A DNA stretch of 64,000 bases from Neostapfia colusana. Lineage: Eukaryota; Streptophyta; Magnoliopsida; Poales; Poaceae. Below, in pieces: positions 20,297-31,029 of the stretch; the first letter of the stretch is position 1; every line of letters begins with the position of its first letter. The position numbers and the translations under genes are program-made. The stretch is taken from assembly GCA_030760725.1 (NCBI GenBank), contig JASWHV010000001.1, positions 21,697,928-21,761,927 on the forward strand, read 5' to 3'. The notes beneath the pieces were generated by a model that had not been told where the DNA came from, made no database searches, and was given only the letters and a program-made list of their open reading frames with translations.

Positions 20297-22154
20297 CCAG
20301 CTACGGCACGCCTCCGTCCCTCGAACATACCTCTCGGGGGCCGCCTAGGGTCCGTCAACCCCTTGAAGGCCTTGCCAGAAGGGAGAGACGCCTTAGGTCA
20401 TCCAAGGCGAGGCCGGGTCCACCTACCCCTTGAAGGCCTTAGCCAGAAGGGGAGAACTCCCTGGGGGACCCCGAGAGAAGCCACGCAGGACCTGATCCAG
20501 CGTGAAGACAACAACTTCGACAAGACTCGGCTTGCAGGGAACACCCCACAACGCACGGTCTCGGCTAATGCCCTAAGCACTACCGCCAGAGAACCAAACG
20601 CGACGGGGGCCCGCAAGAGGGCGGCCTGGTGAAGTGGCACGCTGTATTCCAAGAAGGACCCATAAGCTCTCCCCCAGCAGGGAAGGTCCCTTCCGAATCA
20701 TGAAAGCTGCCGCCCCAGGTACGCATGCCTTTCAACCGAGAGGGGATCCATTCCCAAAAATCCTTGCCATGGAGCAACATTGTAAGTCCTACTTACTGAG
20801 CATCGGTAGAACAGGGTTATTCACTTCTGTAATAGACCCCATAGAACATAGGAACAGAGCTTGGGGTAGCTAAGTCTCAAGGGACGGTACAGGACTACGT
20901 CCAGTTTAGCCTGGTTCCGACCCTAAGCGCGTAGAGTCTTGCTTCCCTTGTAGACGAGGCGGAACATTGCCCCCACGTACAGCCAGAATTCCACCTATGG
21001 GCGCGAATACAGAGACCTGTTCTACTTATCTCCTTCTCATGCGCTCATTTAAATTATGCATTAATTTTTATGATCGCACTATCTCTGTATGATCATCATA
21101 CGTCTAGCTCCCCCTCTCCTGTGCTCATTCATAGTCGGCATTTGCTATCCTCCCGAAGACGGTTGCGCTTGAGGCACCTGCCGATGGCCGAGAGAGTCTC
21201 TCGGGCCTCCCCCAGTCAGGTGTTGCGGTGTCAGTTGGTCACCTCCAGGAAAGGTCAGCGTTGTACATGGGGGGTCCAGGGTGCGTATCCAGCTTAGCCG
21301 GCCCAGAGCCCAAAGCATGCGCATCCTGCTCTCCGGAGCTCCGGGGGAGTACGTCCGCTTTGCCTGGTCATGAACCCAAAGCGCGTGCACTCTGCTTCCC
21401 CAACGCGTGGCCCGGTACTAGGGATCGGACGGCCGTACCCGGACCTCGGAGGGAGCCGGAGCTCCGGCGCCTCGTGCACAGAATTGCCCAAGCCCCGTAT
21501 AGCGGGTCAGGACCATAAGACGGATAAGACTAGGAGACAGGAGGGGAGGACCCCCCGAGGAGAATTACGTTTCCTCTACCTGTGTGCAGGACCTTCAGGT
21601 TACGGCAACAGGAACTGCATGAAGCGGGGGGAAAGGAGCTACCAGCTACACCGGGCAGGGGCTGGAAGGACCGGGACCCGCCCCTCCAGCAGGGGCGGGG
21701 CCCGGGGGCCCCACGTGTCCAGCAGGCCCGGAACTCTCTCCTTCCTTGAGGAGGGCTCCGGGCTCGCCACGTGGCAGGCAGGAGCCGGACCTCCCCCCTC
21801 AGCGGGAGGGCTCCGAAAGCCCTACGTGTCCAACATGACCGGAGCTCCCGTCTCTTGAGGAGGAGCTCCGGACCCACCACGTGGCCGGCAGACTTGGAGC
21901 CCCCCATAGGGCGAGGTTCGGAGACCTCCGGGGACCCCTAACACGGTTAGGACCCGGGGAGGGTGTCTGTGCGAAGCTCTAAGATTGGAAATGGCCTCTG
22001 AGTACCTTGCGGAGCTAAGGACTCAGCCAGGCAAAGCCAAGAAGGAGGGAAAAAGCATCACAGACACAAGTATCCAAGAGAGTCAAGTTAAGTAAGGCTC
22101 CTTGAGCTGGACTACAGACTCGATAAAAAGAAAAGAAGGGGGGAGAAGCAAGTC
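20297..22154. other. N2 spacer between gag and antisense ORF
   Basis: It contains two CCCCTTGAAGGCCTT modules (20358-20440), the integrase C-terminal remnant (20634-20750, HKLSPSREGPFRI), an AT-rich stretch (~21040-21080), and inverted internal G-box units (~21700-21890). No full gene is seen. Confidence 0.65.
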
Positions 22155-23885
22155 CTAAGGACCTCCCGGCTCTCGCCGGAACCTTGCGGCTACAAGGGCG
22201 GCCACATCCTTGACTTCAGCTCTGGCAGCCTCCTCCCGCTCCGCAGCTGGGCCCTCTCTTGCTGGCTCCAGTGAGAAAGAGGGGTCGCGGCTCTTGAAGC
22301 ATGCCAGCACATGCGAGGCGACCTCTAAAGCTAAGCCGCGGCCCTCGGCTTCAAGCTCGCTGGCGACCACCGAGTCGAGGCTGTCCAGCTTGGCGCCGAA
22401 CGACTCCAATGCAGGGATCACCTCTACCACCTGCAATGCGGAAGTTGCGGCCCTTACCGGACTGAAGCCAAGAGGGATCAGAGCGGACCCCGCTCCATCC
22501 ACGAAGCTTGAGACCGCAAAGGCCTCGGAGGACCGTAGAGCTGAGAGCTCCTCCACCTCGCGGCGGGCCGCCCGCAGAGCCTCCAGGTTCCTCTCGGAGA
22601 ATTCTTTCTCCTTGGCCACCAGGGAACTCTCCCGAAGGCGGAGAGTCTCGGCGAGCCGCTCCAACTCAGCGGCCTTGAAACCGGCAGTCAACTCCCGATC
22701 CAAGACCGCCCCGCGATCATGGGAGACCTGTTCGTCCCTCAAGTCAAGGTCCGCCTTCAGAATCTCCAGCTCCTCCATCCGAGCACGGAGGTCATCCTCG
22801 CCCGCGGCCAGCTGCGCGGCGACCCTCTCTGCCTCAGCTGCCACGGAACGCTCCCGCTCCTCGACGGCGAGATCGTGGCGCTCCAACCGCTGCCGTATTT
22901 CCACAGCAGCAGTGAGGCTCTCTTTGGCCCGGGCGTGGGCCTCCAGGGCCTCCCTGTTGATCCGCCGCGACTGGGTGTCCATGCGGTCAACAGCCCGCTT
23001 CATCCGGTCGACGAGCGTTTCCCTGAAGTCGAGCAACTCCCGCCTGGAGTCGAGCTCGCTCTTAACCTTCGCGGTCCTCTCCTGCAAAAGGTTCCCCCAG
23101 GTGAGGAGGCGGTCCCGTTCAACCGTATACTCCTCCCGCTCGCGCCCTAGTGCAGCCAAGACCTGCCGGACGCTCGACTCGGCAAGCGCGAAGGCGTCCG
23201 CCAGAGGTAATGGAGCAGCAGAGGCTGGGGCAGTCCTTCCGACCTCCTCCATTACCTCATCCTCAGGAAGAGCCGACGCGCCAGCCGCCAAGACAAGACG
23301 CCGATCAGGAGAAGCTGGCTCCGCGGCTCTGGCAGCCAGGCTGGCCGGGCTCTCTTCAGCTTCAGGCTCCTTGACCTGAGGAGAGGGACGAGCCGGGGAA
23401 GACGGTGCTGGAGAAGAAGCCAGGCCACCTAGTGCAGGATCAACCTGTGCTGGCTCGGGGGCCGCGGTGGCTGTCTCGGCAGGAAGAGACGACGCCGCCG
23501 CGGAGTCCGGGCACATCGGAGCAGGAGAAGTCCGTGCTGGCCTGGGGGCCGCAGCAGTTGCCCCTGGCTCCGAGCGCGTCGGCACAGATTCCCCGCAAGC
23601 CGGGGAAGGCCGGGAAACGCGGACACTCCAGTGGGCTCTAAACCTTGACTTCCGAGCCGGGGTAGGATTTCCAGAGCCCGCTACCGTCTCCGACGACCAC
23701 TCCGCAGTCGCTTGGACTGGCGGAACAGGGGACGCCCCGGAGGCTTCCCCCAACACATCAGCCCGGGGCCTCTTCGAGTCGCCGCCGGAGGGAGTGCCAG
23801 GCACCCCAGAATCCCGACTTGGCACCGGCGCCATTGCTGGAGGAGATCGAGCGCGCTTCTTCTCTGGCAGCGGGTTGGAAGCCAT
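22155..23885 (-). CDS. aORF of N2: intact antisense coiled-coil protein
   Basis: This is an open reading frame of 576 codons from the MASNPLPEKKRARSP start at 23885, transcribed toward gag. It has a Pro/Ala/Ser-rich N-terminus with basic clusters. A coiled coil spans residues ~225-450 (ERERSVAAEAERVAAQLAAG and KADLDLRDEQVSHDR are landmarks). The conserved C-terminal segment ends FRREPGGP. This is the only fully open copy; N1, N3 and N4 each carry one or two lesions. An N-terminal variant of the same antisense gene in T3 carries a Transposase_28-type domain instead. There is no catalytic motif. Roles such as Gag partner, antisense-RNA carrier or silencing counter-measure are speculation. Confidence 0.75.
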   Translation of the reverse strand: MASNPLPEKKRARSPPAMAPVPSRDSGVPGTPSGGDSKRPRADVLGEASGASPVPPVQATAEWSSETVAGSGNPTPARKSRFRAHWSVRVSRPSPACGESVPTRSEPGATAAAPRPARTSPAPMCPDSAAASSLPAETATAAPEPAQVDPALGGLASSPAPSSPARPSPQVKEPEAEESPASLAARAAEPASPDRRLVLAAGASALPEDEVMEEVGRTAPASAAPLPLADAFALAESSVRQVLAALGREREEYTVERDRLLTWGNLLQERTAKVKSELDSRRELLDFRETLVDRMKRAVDRMDTQSRRINREALEAHARAKESLTAAVEIRQRLERHDLAVEERERSVAAEAERVAAQLAAGEDDLRARMEELEILKADLDLRDEQVSHDRGAVLDRELTAGFKAAELERLAETLRLRESSLVAKEKEFSERNLEALRAARREVEELSALRSSEAFAVSSFVDGAGSALIPLGFSPVRAATSALQVVEVIPALESFGAKLDSLDSVVASELEAEGRGLALEVASHVLACFKSRDPSFSLEPAREGPAAEREEAARAEVKDVAALVAARFRREPGGP

Positions 23886-24377
23886 GGCAAGGGAGAGCTC
23901 AAAGGCAAGAGAGCAAAAGCGCAAGAGTCCAAGAAGAAACGCAGAGAAGTGCGAAGGGAAGCTACAATGTGGGTGAGACCCCCTCTCTAAAAAGCTTCCC
24001 GGTGCAGTTCAAAGCGATTCGGAACTCTTCGAATACCCCGCACCCGCAACTGCTTCGGTTCCTAGACCGAGTGCCGATGACGGGTGGGCCCAAGCTGCTT
24101 AACTAGAGCGGTGGGGGCAAGGAGTCAGTCTCCTAAGAAGATGAGCCGGCAAGGCCCATTGGCGGTTCCCGAAGAAAGCGCCACAACGTGCAGAAGTGGC
24201 AGCCATGGGAACCGCCGCAGTAAAAGCAATCATCAAGTGAGCGCACGCTCGCACGACCCCGCGGCCGTTCGTGCTCCGGCAGCGGCCAAGTCGGGACTTA
24301 GAGAAAGTGCGCGGATCGGAAGAGATGGAGGTCCCACCTCGGGCTCGATATCTCCCCCGAGATGGGCCCGGGGCCAC
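23886..24377 (-). other. antisense-ORF leader in N2
   Basis: No ORF is present. It is homologous to 5775-6265 in N1, and an antisense promoter should lie here or in the adjoining LTR. Confidence 0.55.
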
Positions 24378-25452
24378 TGTCGGTACCTGAGATATGGGGT
24401 ACCCCCACGCACAGGGTAAAATGCCTAAGGTGCTCGCCCTTCTCCGCAGGGAGAGCTCCGAAGGCGCCACGCGTTCGGCGGGGCCGGACCTCCCTCTCCT
24501 CAGAGGAGAGCTCCGGGCCCGCCACGTGGCATACAGAAGCCGGACCTCCCCCTCCGCGGGAGAGAGGTCCGAAGGCGCCACGCGTCCAGCGGGGCCGGAC
24601 CTCCCTCTCCTCAGAGGCGAGCCCCGGGCCCGCCACGTGGCATGCAGAAGCAGGGCCTCCCCCTCCGCGGGAGAGAGGTCCGAAGGCGCCACGCGTCCAG
24701 CGGGGCCGGACCTCCCTCTCCTCAGAGGTGAGCTCCGGGCCCGCCACGTGGCTACCTGCCCCCAAGCGGTAGGAAGCGGGCGTAAAGGCGCCCCTCACCT
24801 TGCCCGTACAAGGTATTCAAGGCCCGCGTCTTCCCAAGACGCGGAAACGCGGAGCACGCGCCTGTCAGGTGCCGTTGCGTCCAGTCGCATCACAGACTGG
24901 CGCGCGGTGTCAGAACCTGCCAGGTAATAAACGCCGCGACAAGACAACCCATGCCGCCCACGCCGTCATAAACACTACGCGGCATGGGCAGGGCGGCAAA
25001 AGGAAGACTCAGAAGCCTTCGACCGGAGGCAACCACCGGCATAACTACGGATACGGTAGATAATAGACAATCTCCCCGGGACCACCTGTCGGGTCCCGGC
25101 TTCCCTTGTAAGCCGCCCGAGCCTTGGGCTATAAAAGGCTTGGGCAGGCGTCGATAGCAAGGGTTCGCATTCTGCAACTCATACGCTAGCCATACACTCT
25201 CAAGCTGTAACTCACCCCTGAGCTCAGGCCCCCGGCCCTGAGCAGCAAGCAATACAGCGAGCTCCGTAGCTCGCCGTGGACGTAGGGTTTTACGCTCCGG
25301 CGGCCTGAACCACGTAAAACTCCCCGTGTCAAGCTCTCACTAACTCGTCCATTCGCGCAAGCTCTCCGCTAGGAACTAGCCTCTCCGAAAAAAGAACCTC
25401 CGCGGGCTGCCCAGTGCAGGCCCGGGGGAAGTGTCGATCGCACACTTCGACA
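24378..25452 (+). repeat. 3' LTR of N2
   Basis: It runs from TGTCGGTACC to CACTTCGACA, 1075 bp, and is followed by the duplicated target gaagc. Confidence 0.94.
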
Positions 25453-25457
25453 GAAGC

Positions 25458-27021
25458 GCTCCACGAGCTTCTGGATTTCCCAGCATTCGGCAGCGGTATG
25501 ATAACTGGTGCCATGCACAGGGCATAATTCTTCCTGGCCCCCGTCTGGGGCCGGTGATTGTCGCGGCCTCTTGTCGGGGCGCGGCCCCCGAGCTCCACTG
25601 GGCGCCGCCGTTGTGGCAACGGGGACCGCGGCTGACGACTTTATCTTGCTTCCGCCTCCGTTCTTGATCTTCCTGCTGCTTCCGTATAAAGCGTCGACGG
25701 ATCCTGGCTGACCCCCTGGCTCGGAGGCCGGCAGAGAGTGCCAGTTCCGCCCTTCGGCTGCTCTGGCACACTTGTCCGCCAGGCTGAAGAGTTCTGAGAC
25801 ATCGCGGACCTCCCTAGTCGCGAGCTTCTCGAGCATCTTCTTGTCCCGAACGCCTTGCCGGAACGCCACCACCACAGAAGCGTTCTGGACGTGTGCGATG
25901 GTGTTCCGCACCTGGGAGAACCGCTGGATGAAGGAGCGCAGCGACTCCCCTGGTTGTTGCTGGATGGCGTGGAGGTCGAGCTCCGTGCCAGGCCGGGTGT
26001 AGGAACTGCCGAAGTTGGAGACGAACTGCCGGCTGAGCTCTCCCACGGAGGTTATGAAATCCTGGGGTATGTTCATGAGCCAAGACCTGGCAGGGCCGGT
26101 TAAGGCGACGGGGAAATAGTTGACCATAACAGCCTCATCCCCTCCTGCGGCGAGTACGGCAGTGGAGTAGATCTGGAGGAACTCCGCCGGGTTGACACTG
26201 CCGTCGTACTTTTCGGGTAGGTGCGGCCGAAACTTGCGCGGCCACTTCGCGAAGCGAAGGTGGGGTGCAAGAGCTGCACATCCTGCTCCTGCTGCCGCAG
26301 GTATTGGCGCTACGAACGCCTGGTTCGCACTTGGCACCGTGTATCCCGGCATGGGCAAGGCTGCACCATAGACCGGGGGCGCTGCTTGCGGTGCATATGG
26401 TTGTGGCATATTCTGCGCAGCGTGTGCCTGAGGCAGGACTCACGTGGCGAAGATCTGCCCTCCAGGTTGTGTCGAGGCAGACGACATGCTGTCGCCAGCC
26501 TCATGGTTGCGATGCCTTTCTCAACGTCGCTCGAGGTACACCCGGGCATCCTGGCCCAAGTGGCACCGTTCCAGCTCCCTTCTCAGTTCCGTCGACGGGA
26601 GCCAGGAGGAGCTGGAATCCGCTGTTTGCCCGTCAACCGTGGGCGTGCGCGTCAGCGACACTGCCGGTTGACTGGAGCGTCGTCCCCGCCGAAGTCGAGG
26701 GTTTGCGGCGGCGACGACGAGACGGTCTACCTCGCGAATCCACTGCTGGGTCGCTGCCTGAGGCACGTCCCCAGCAGGTGGATTGTGCAGTAGTGCTCTT
26801 GCTGCGGCTAGCGCACCCCCACTGGGTACGCCTAGTGCTACTGAAGACCTGATGCTGGTTGGAGCCTGCATTGCCGGGGTCGGCGCTGCCAGAGCCGGTT
26901 GCTGGCTCCCAGCTCGTTTCGACACACTCCGCCCTGAGCGTGTCAACATGTACTCCCCGCTGGTCACGGTTCGCCGTGAACGCGGAGGGGGAGAGTTTGC
27001 CGCTGAAGGGAGCTTGGTCAT
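25458..27021 (-). pseudogene. gag: Gag of T4
   Basis: The gene reads leftward from an ATG at 27021. Two stops (26521-26523 and 26440-26442) both replace CGA codons, with no frameshift between them. The capsid domain (KWPRKFRPHLPEKYDG, NYFPVALTGPARSW) and the zinc knuckle (CPVHGTSYHTAAEC) are intact. The N-terminal part (RAGSQQPALAAPTPAM, GVPSGGALAAARA) differs from that of N1 and N2 and defines the T-type Gag. N2 interrupts it after the zinc knuckle. Confidence 0.85.
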
Positions 27022-27078
27022 CTTCGTCGGCAGAAACTCGTCGCGCAAGGGGAAAAGCCCCCTACCTGGCGCGCCAAA

Positions 27079-27233
27079 TGTCGAAGTGTTCGGTCGACAC
27101 TTCCCCCGGGCCTGCACTGGACAGCACGCGGAGGTTCTTTTTTCGGTGGGGCTAGTCCCTTGCGGAGAGCTTGCACGGATCGACGAGTTAGTAAGAGCTT
27201 GACACTGTGAGTTTTACGTGGTTCAGGCCGCCG
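27079..27233 (-). repeat. remnant of T4 5' LTR (left arm of a palindrome)
   Basis: Only the last ~155 bases of the LTR (in its own sense) remain. It is the left arm of an inverted repeat with 27251-27405. About 7 of 155 positions differ between the arms. Confidence 0.85.
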
Positions 27234-27405
27234 TGGACGTAGGTATGCTCCGGCGGCCTGAACCACGTAAAACTCACAGTGTCAAGCTCTTACTAACTTG
27301 TCCATCCGCGCAAGCTCTCCGCAAGGGACTAGCCCCACCGAAAAAAGAACCTCCGGGGGCTGCCCAGTGCAGGCCCGGGGGAAGTGTCGACCGAACACTT
27401 TGACA
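27231..27405 (+). repeat. remnant of T5 5' LTR (right arm of the palindrome)
   Basis: This is the terminal part of a plus-oriented LTR, ending CACTTTGACA. It has the older-type CGCAAGGGACTAGCCCCACC block shared with the 3' LTR of T5 (49790-50889). It is joined directly to the middle of gag, so PBS and gag N-terminus are lost. Confidence 0.75.
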
Positions 27406-28229
27406 GCTGCGCTCTTTCATCCAGCGGTTCTCCCAGGTGCGGAACACCATCCCACACATTCAAAATGCTTCTGTGGTGGTGGCGTTCCGGCAAGGCGTCC
27501 GGGACAAGAAGATGCTCGAGAAGCTCGCGACCAGGGAGGTCCGCGATGCCTCAGAGCTCTTCAGCTTGGCAGACAAGTGCGCCAGAGCAGCCGAAGGACG
27601 GAACTGGCACTCACTGCCGTCCTCCGAGTCAGGAGGACTGCCCGGATCTGGTCCTACTCCCTGTGGAGGCAGCAGGAAGGCCAAGAACCGAGGCAGAAGC
27701 AAGATAGAATCACCGACCACAGCCCCAGTCGTCACTGCAGCGACGCTCAGTGGGGCTCGGGGGCCGCGCCCCGACAAGAAGCAGCGAAGATCACGAATCC
27801 CAGAAGGTGATCAAGACAATATGTGCCCCGTGCACGGCAGCTGTCGCCACACTACTGCCGAGTGCCGGGAGATCCGAAAGCTCGCAGAGCACTTCCGCAA
27901 GGGGAAGCGGCAGCGGGCTGATGCCCCACCCTTCCGTCCAAAGGAAGGCGAACAGAGGGTGGATGTCCCAGACAGCATCGACCACCCAGAGGAGATCCAG
28001 GAGCCTCAGCGCGCCATGAAGGCGGCACACAATCATGAGGACTCCAGCTCCAGCGACGATGAGCGTCGAAAGAAGCTCTACGTCATATACGGCGGATCCA
28101 CTGACCCCTCGTCCCGAAGCGCAGTCAAGACTCTGCGCCGAGCGGTAGCGTCGGTGGCGCCACTCCCAAGTGCCGCACCGCACCTTAAGTGGATGGGGAC
28201 CCCCATCAGCTTTGACGCCACCGACTGCC
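27406..28229 (+). pseudogene. gag: Gag C-terminal half of T5
   Basis: It starts inside the capsid domain (LRSFIQRF context). The frame includes FRQGVRDKKMLEKLATREV, the zinc knuckle CPVHGSCRHTTAEC and the tail before protease. A one-base deletion near 28226 (GACTGCCCAGG versus GACTGCCCCAGG in T9) shifts the frame just before the protease. Confidence 0.8.
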
Positions 28230-28872
28230 CAGGAACATGGCTGGGGCCGGCCAACTACCGCTCTTGGTAGCTCCTACCATCGCCAACGTGAGAATGTACC
28301 ACGTTTTGGTAGATGGTGGAGCTGGGCTGAACCTCATCAGCCGTGCAGCTTTCCAGAAGCTGCAGATCCCGATGGCCAAGCTCATCCCGTCGAGCCCGTT
28401 CTCAGGGGTAGGGCCGGGACAGGTCATTCCCTACGGCAACATTAGCCTCCCGGTGACCTTCGGGGCTCCGGACAGCTATCGGACAGAGTACATTCTGTTC
28501 TGCGTAGCGGAGATAGACCTCCCCTTCAACGCCATAATCGGCAGGCCAGACCTGTACCGGTTCATGGCAGTATCCCACTACGGCTACCTCGTCCTGAAGA
28601 TGCAAACACCGACGGGCGTCCTCAGGATTCATGGAGACCGCACTGCTGCAGTGTCGGCCTTAGAGAAACTCCAAGCGCTCGCAACAGCTGGGGCATCAGC
28701 CCCTGGCAGTACAGAGCCGGACCAGCTCCGCCCGAGCGCACGCCACCGTGCTTCCGCCACAGCACCCCGGGTGCAACCTCTCGACGAGGGCGGCGTCCCC
28801 TTAAAGGTCGTCCAAGTCGGCGCCGAAGCCACCCAGACCACCCGGGTAGCCGGGGGCCTGGATAGCAAATAG
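28230..28872 (+). pseudogene. pol: aspartic protease of T5, ending in an in-frame amber codon
   Basis: About 210 codons carry the active-site motif VLVDGGAGLNLIS (catalytic Asp present). Further landmarks are FGAPDSYRTEYILF and AEIDLPFNAIIGRP. The frame ends at TAG (28870-28872) in the context AAA-TAG-GAA-GGC, and the RT frame continues without shift right after it. The same TAG is in T4 and T9. The domain itself is open, but the frameshift before it separates it from gag. Confidence 0.8.
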
Positions 28873-29805
28873 GAAGGCGCGCTCGTCACCTTCCTCCGGC
28901 ACAACGTCGACGTGTTTGCATGGCAACCGTCACAGATGCCGGGGATCCCCAGGGAGGTGATCGAGCACCACTTGAAAGTCTTCCCCGACGCCCGGCCGGT
29001 TCAACAGAAGCCCCGCAAGCAGTCCATCGAGCGGCAAAACTTCATTCGTGAAGAAGTCAAGAAGCTGCTGAACGCTGGCTTCATACGGGAGGTCCACCAC
29101 CCCCGGTGGTTGGCGAACCTTGTCGTTGTCCCGAAGGCCGGCGGGAAGCTCCGGATGTGCATCGACTACACCAGTCTCAATAAGGCATGTCCCAAAGATC
29201 CATTCCCTCTCCCTAGAATAGATCAAATAGTAGACTCAACGTCAGGCTGTGATATGCTGTGCTTCCTAGACGCCTACTCGGGTTTCCATCAGATCCCCAT
29301 GTCTAGGGAGGACGAGGAGCACACCTCCTTCATCACAGTAGACGGCCTTTATTGCTATGTGTCTATGCCTTACAGCCTAAAGAATGCACTCCCCACCTTT
29401 GTGCGAGCAATGCACAAAACCTTTGGGGAGTTAATAAGAGACCTAGTTGAGGTGTACGTCGATGACATAGTTGTCAAGGTCAAGCAGGGTTCATCTTTGT
29501 TAGATAACCTAGCCTTAGTCTTTGACAAGTTGCGCTCTACGCGCACCAAGCTGAACCCCGATAAATGTGTGTTCGGTGTGTCCTCTGGGAAGCTGTTAGG
29601 ATTCCTGGTCCCGCACCGAGGGATTGAGGCCAACCCAGAGAAGATCAAGGCCATCGACTTGATGCGGCCCCCTGCCCGCATCAAGGATGTCCAGAAACTC
29701 ACGGGATGTCTAGCCGCGCTGAGTCGGTTTATACCGAGGCTAGCAGAGCGGGCACTCCCTTTCTTTAAGCTCCTGCGCAAGTCAGGCCCGTTTTGCCTGG
29801 ACTGA
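28873..29805 (+). CDS. pol: reverse transcriptase domain of T5
   Basis: This is an open stretch of ~310 codons in the frame of the protease, read through the TAG. It has a Tat-type leader (FAWQPSQMPGIPREVIEHHL), the RT fingers/palm motifs VVPKAGGKLRMCIDYTSLNK and CFLDAYSGFHQIPMS, and an intact catalytic YVDD (29455-29466). The thumb (FLVPHRGIEANPEKIKAIDL) follows. RT copies element RNA into cDNA in the particle. An extra T near 29793 shifts the frame at the RT/RNase H border, so no full Pol can be made. Confidence 0.85.
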   Translation, partial: EGALVTFLRHNVDVFAWQPSQMPGIPREVIEHHLKVFPDARPVQQKPRKQSIERQNFIREEVKKLLNAGFIREVHHPRWLANLVVVPKAGGKLRMCIDYTSLNKACPKDPFPLPRIDQIVDSTSGCDMLCFLDAYSGFHQIPMSREDEEHTSFITVDGLYCYVSMPYSLKNALPTFVRAMHKTFGELIRDLVEVYVDDIVVKVKQGSSLLDNLALVFDKLRSTRTKLNPDKCVFGVSSGKLLGFLVPHRGIEANPEKIKAIDLMRPPARIKDVQKLTGCLAALSRFIPRLAERALPFFKLLRKSGPFCLD

Positions 29806-31029
29806 CGAAGCAGAAGAGGCTTTTCAGGAGTTGAAGCGACTCCTGATGACCCTACCTATCATGGTAGCCCCTGAGCCCGGAGAGCACCTGCTGCTCTACA
29901 TCGCGGCGACAACTGAAGTGGTGAGTATGGTCCTCGTCGCAGAGCGGCCAGACCCCTCATCTTCACAACCTACTCCGGTAGCAGAAGACAGATGCCAGGA
30001 GGCCCCGCAGGACCAAGGCGGTTTCCCAGACCTCCAAGGCAACCACCCGGAGGTCCAGGTTGGCCTCCCGGAGGTCCAGGGCGGTCTCCCGGACCCCCAA
30101 GATAAACCCCAGGGGTCCTGCGGGACCCCCTGGGGGCCAAATGGGACCTCCCGGAGGTCCCTCAAGACCCCCCGGAGCTCCCGGATAATCAAGAGAGCTT
30201 AAGGGCCTCCGGGTCCCAGCTCCCGGAGGCCCCCGTGGGTCCACTCACCTCCGGCGGGCCAGGGCCAATGGATGAGGACCTCCCAAGCCTAAGAGAGAGG
30301 GTTCGAACCATCCAGAGGCCTGTCTACTACATCAGCGAAGTACTTCATGACGCCAAGACAAGGTACCTACAAGTCCACAAGCTGCTGTATGCGGTGCTCG
30401 TGGCCTCCAGGAAGCTCCGCCATTACTTCCAGGCCCACCAGGTCTCGGTAGTCACCTCGTATCCGCTGAAGACAATTCTTCACAGCCCCCATGCGACTGG
30501 CAACGTTGCTAAATGGGCGGCGGAGCTGGCGGAGTTTGAGCTGGACTTCCTCCCACGCCATGCGGTCAAGAGCCAAGCACTGGCTGACTTTGTGGCGGAG
30601 TGGACCATGAAGGCGGTGAACCAGAGCACCAAGGTCCGGTCTTCACCGAACCCCACTGGACACTTTTCTTCGACGGCTCTCGCGAAAGCAGGGGGCCGGT
30701 GCCGGCGTACTGCTCCTCATGCCATCGGGGGAACAGTTTGGGTACATGGTGCGTCTCAATTTCAAGGCAACCAACAACATGGCGGAGTATGAAGCACTCA
30801 TCTTTGGCCTGCAGACAGCCCTGTCTTTAGGCACTCGCCAGTTGTTGGCACAGGGCGACTCCCAGCTGGTCATCAAGCAAGTCAAGGGCGAATGCTCCTG
30901 CAATGACCCACAGCGAGCTGCGTATCTGCTTCACGTGCAGATGTTGGAGAAAGAATTCCTCGCCTTGGACCTGCACCACGTACCGCGCGCTGGCAATGCT
31001 GCAGCTGACAACCTTTCAACGAAGGCTTC
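29806..31029 (+). pseudogene. pol: RNase H region of T5 with Pro/Glu-rich insert
   Basis: Three frames together give the connection domain (LLLYIAATTEVVSMVLV), then a ~100-residue Pro/Glu/Gln/Asp repeat insert (29942-30230), then RPVYYISEVLHDAKTRY and the archaeal-type RNase H (NMAEYEAL, GDSQLVIKQV, NAAADNLS). Frame breaks occur after the insert and at ~30700. N3 interrupts it at 31029. RNase H would degrade the RNA strand during reverse transcription. Confidence 0.75.

Larger units (their letters stand above)
17415..25452 (+). mobile_element. N2: non-autonomous Gypsy element (gag plus intact antisense ORF)
   Basis: This complete element is in plus orientation, with LTRs at 17415-18490 and 24378-25452. 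The target duplication gaagc lies at 17410-17414 and 25453-25457. It has the same plan as N1: PBS, gag, pol-less spacer with integrase-tail scrap, convergent antisense coiled-coil ORF, LTR. The two LTRs differ at five or more positions in their first 250 bases. It is inserted in the zinc-knuckle/tail part of T4 gag. Confidence 0.94.
13567..27233 (-). mobile_element. T4: decayed autonomous Gypsy element, interrupted by N2
   Basis: In minus orientation the order is a remnant of the 5' LTR (27079-27233), PBS, gag (27021 down to 25458), then after the N2 insertion the gag end and protease (17414-16435), RT, RNase H and integrase (to about 13930), and a 3' noncoding tail to 13567. Its 3' LTR is cut off by T3. 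The pol genes are present in Ty3/Gypsy order but carry many frame breaks, a mutated RT active site and a deletion of the integrase core. Confidence 0.85.
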
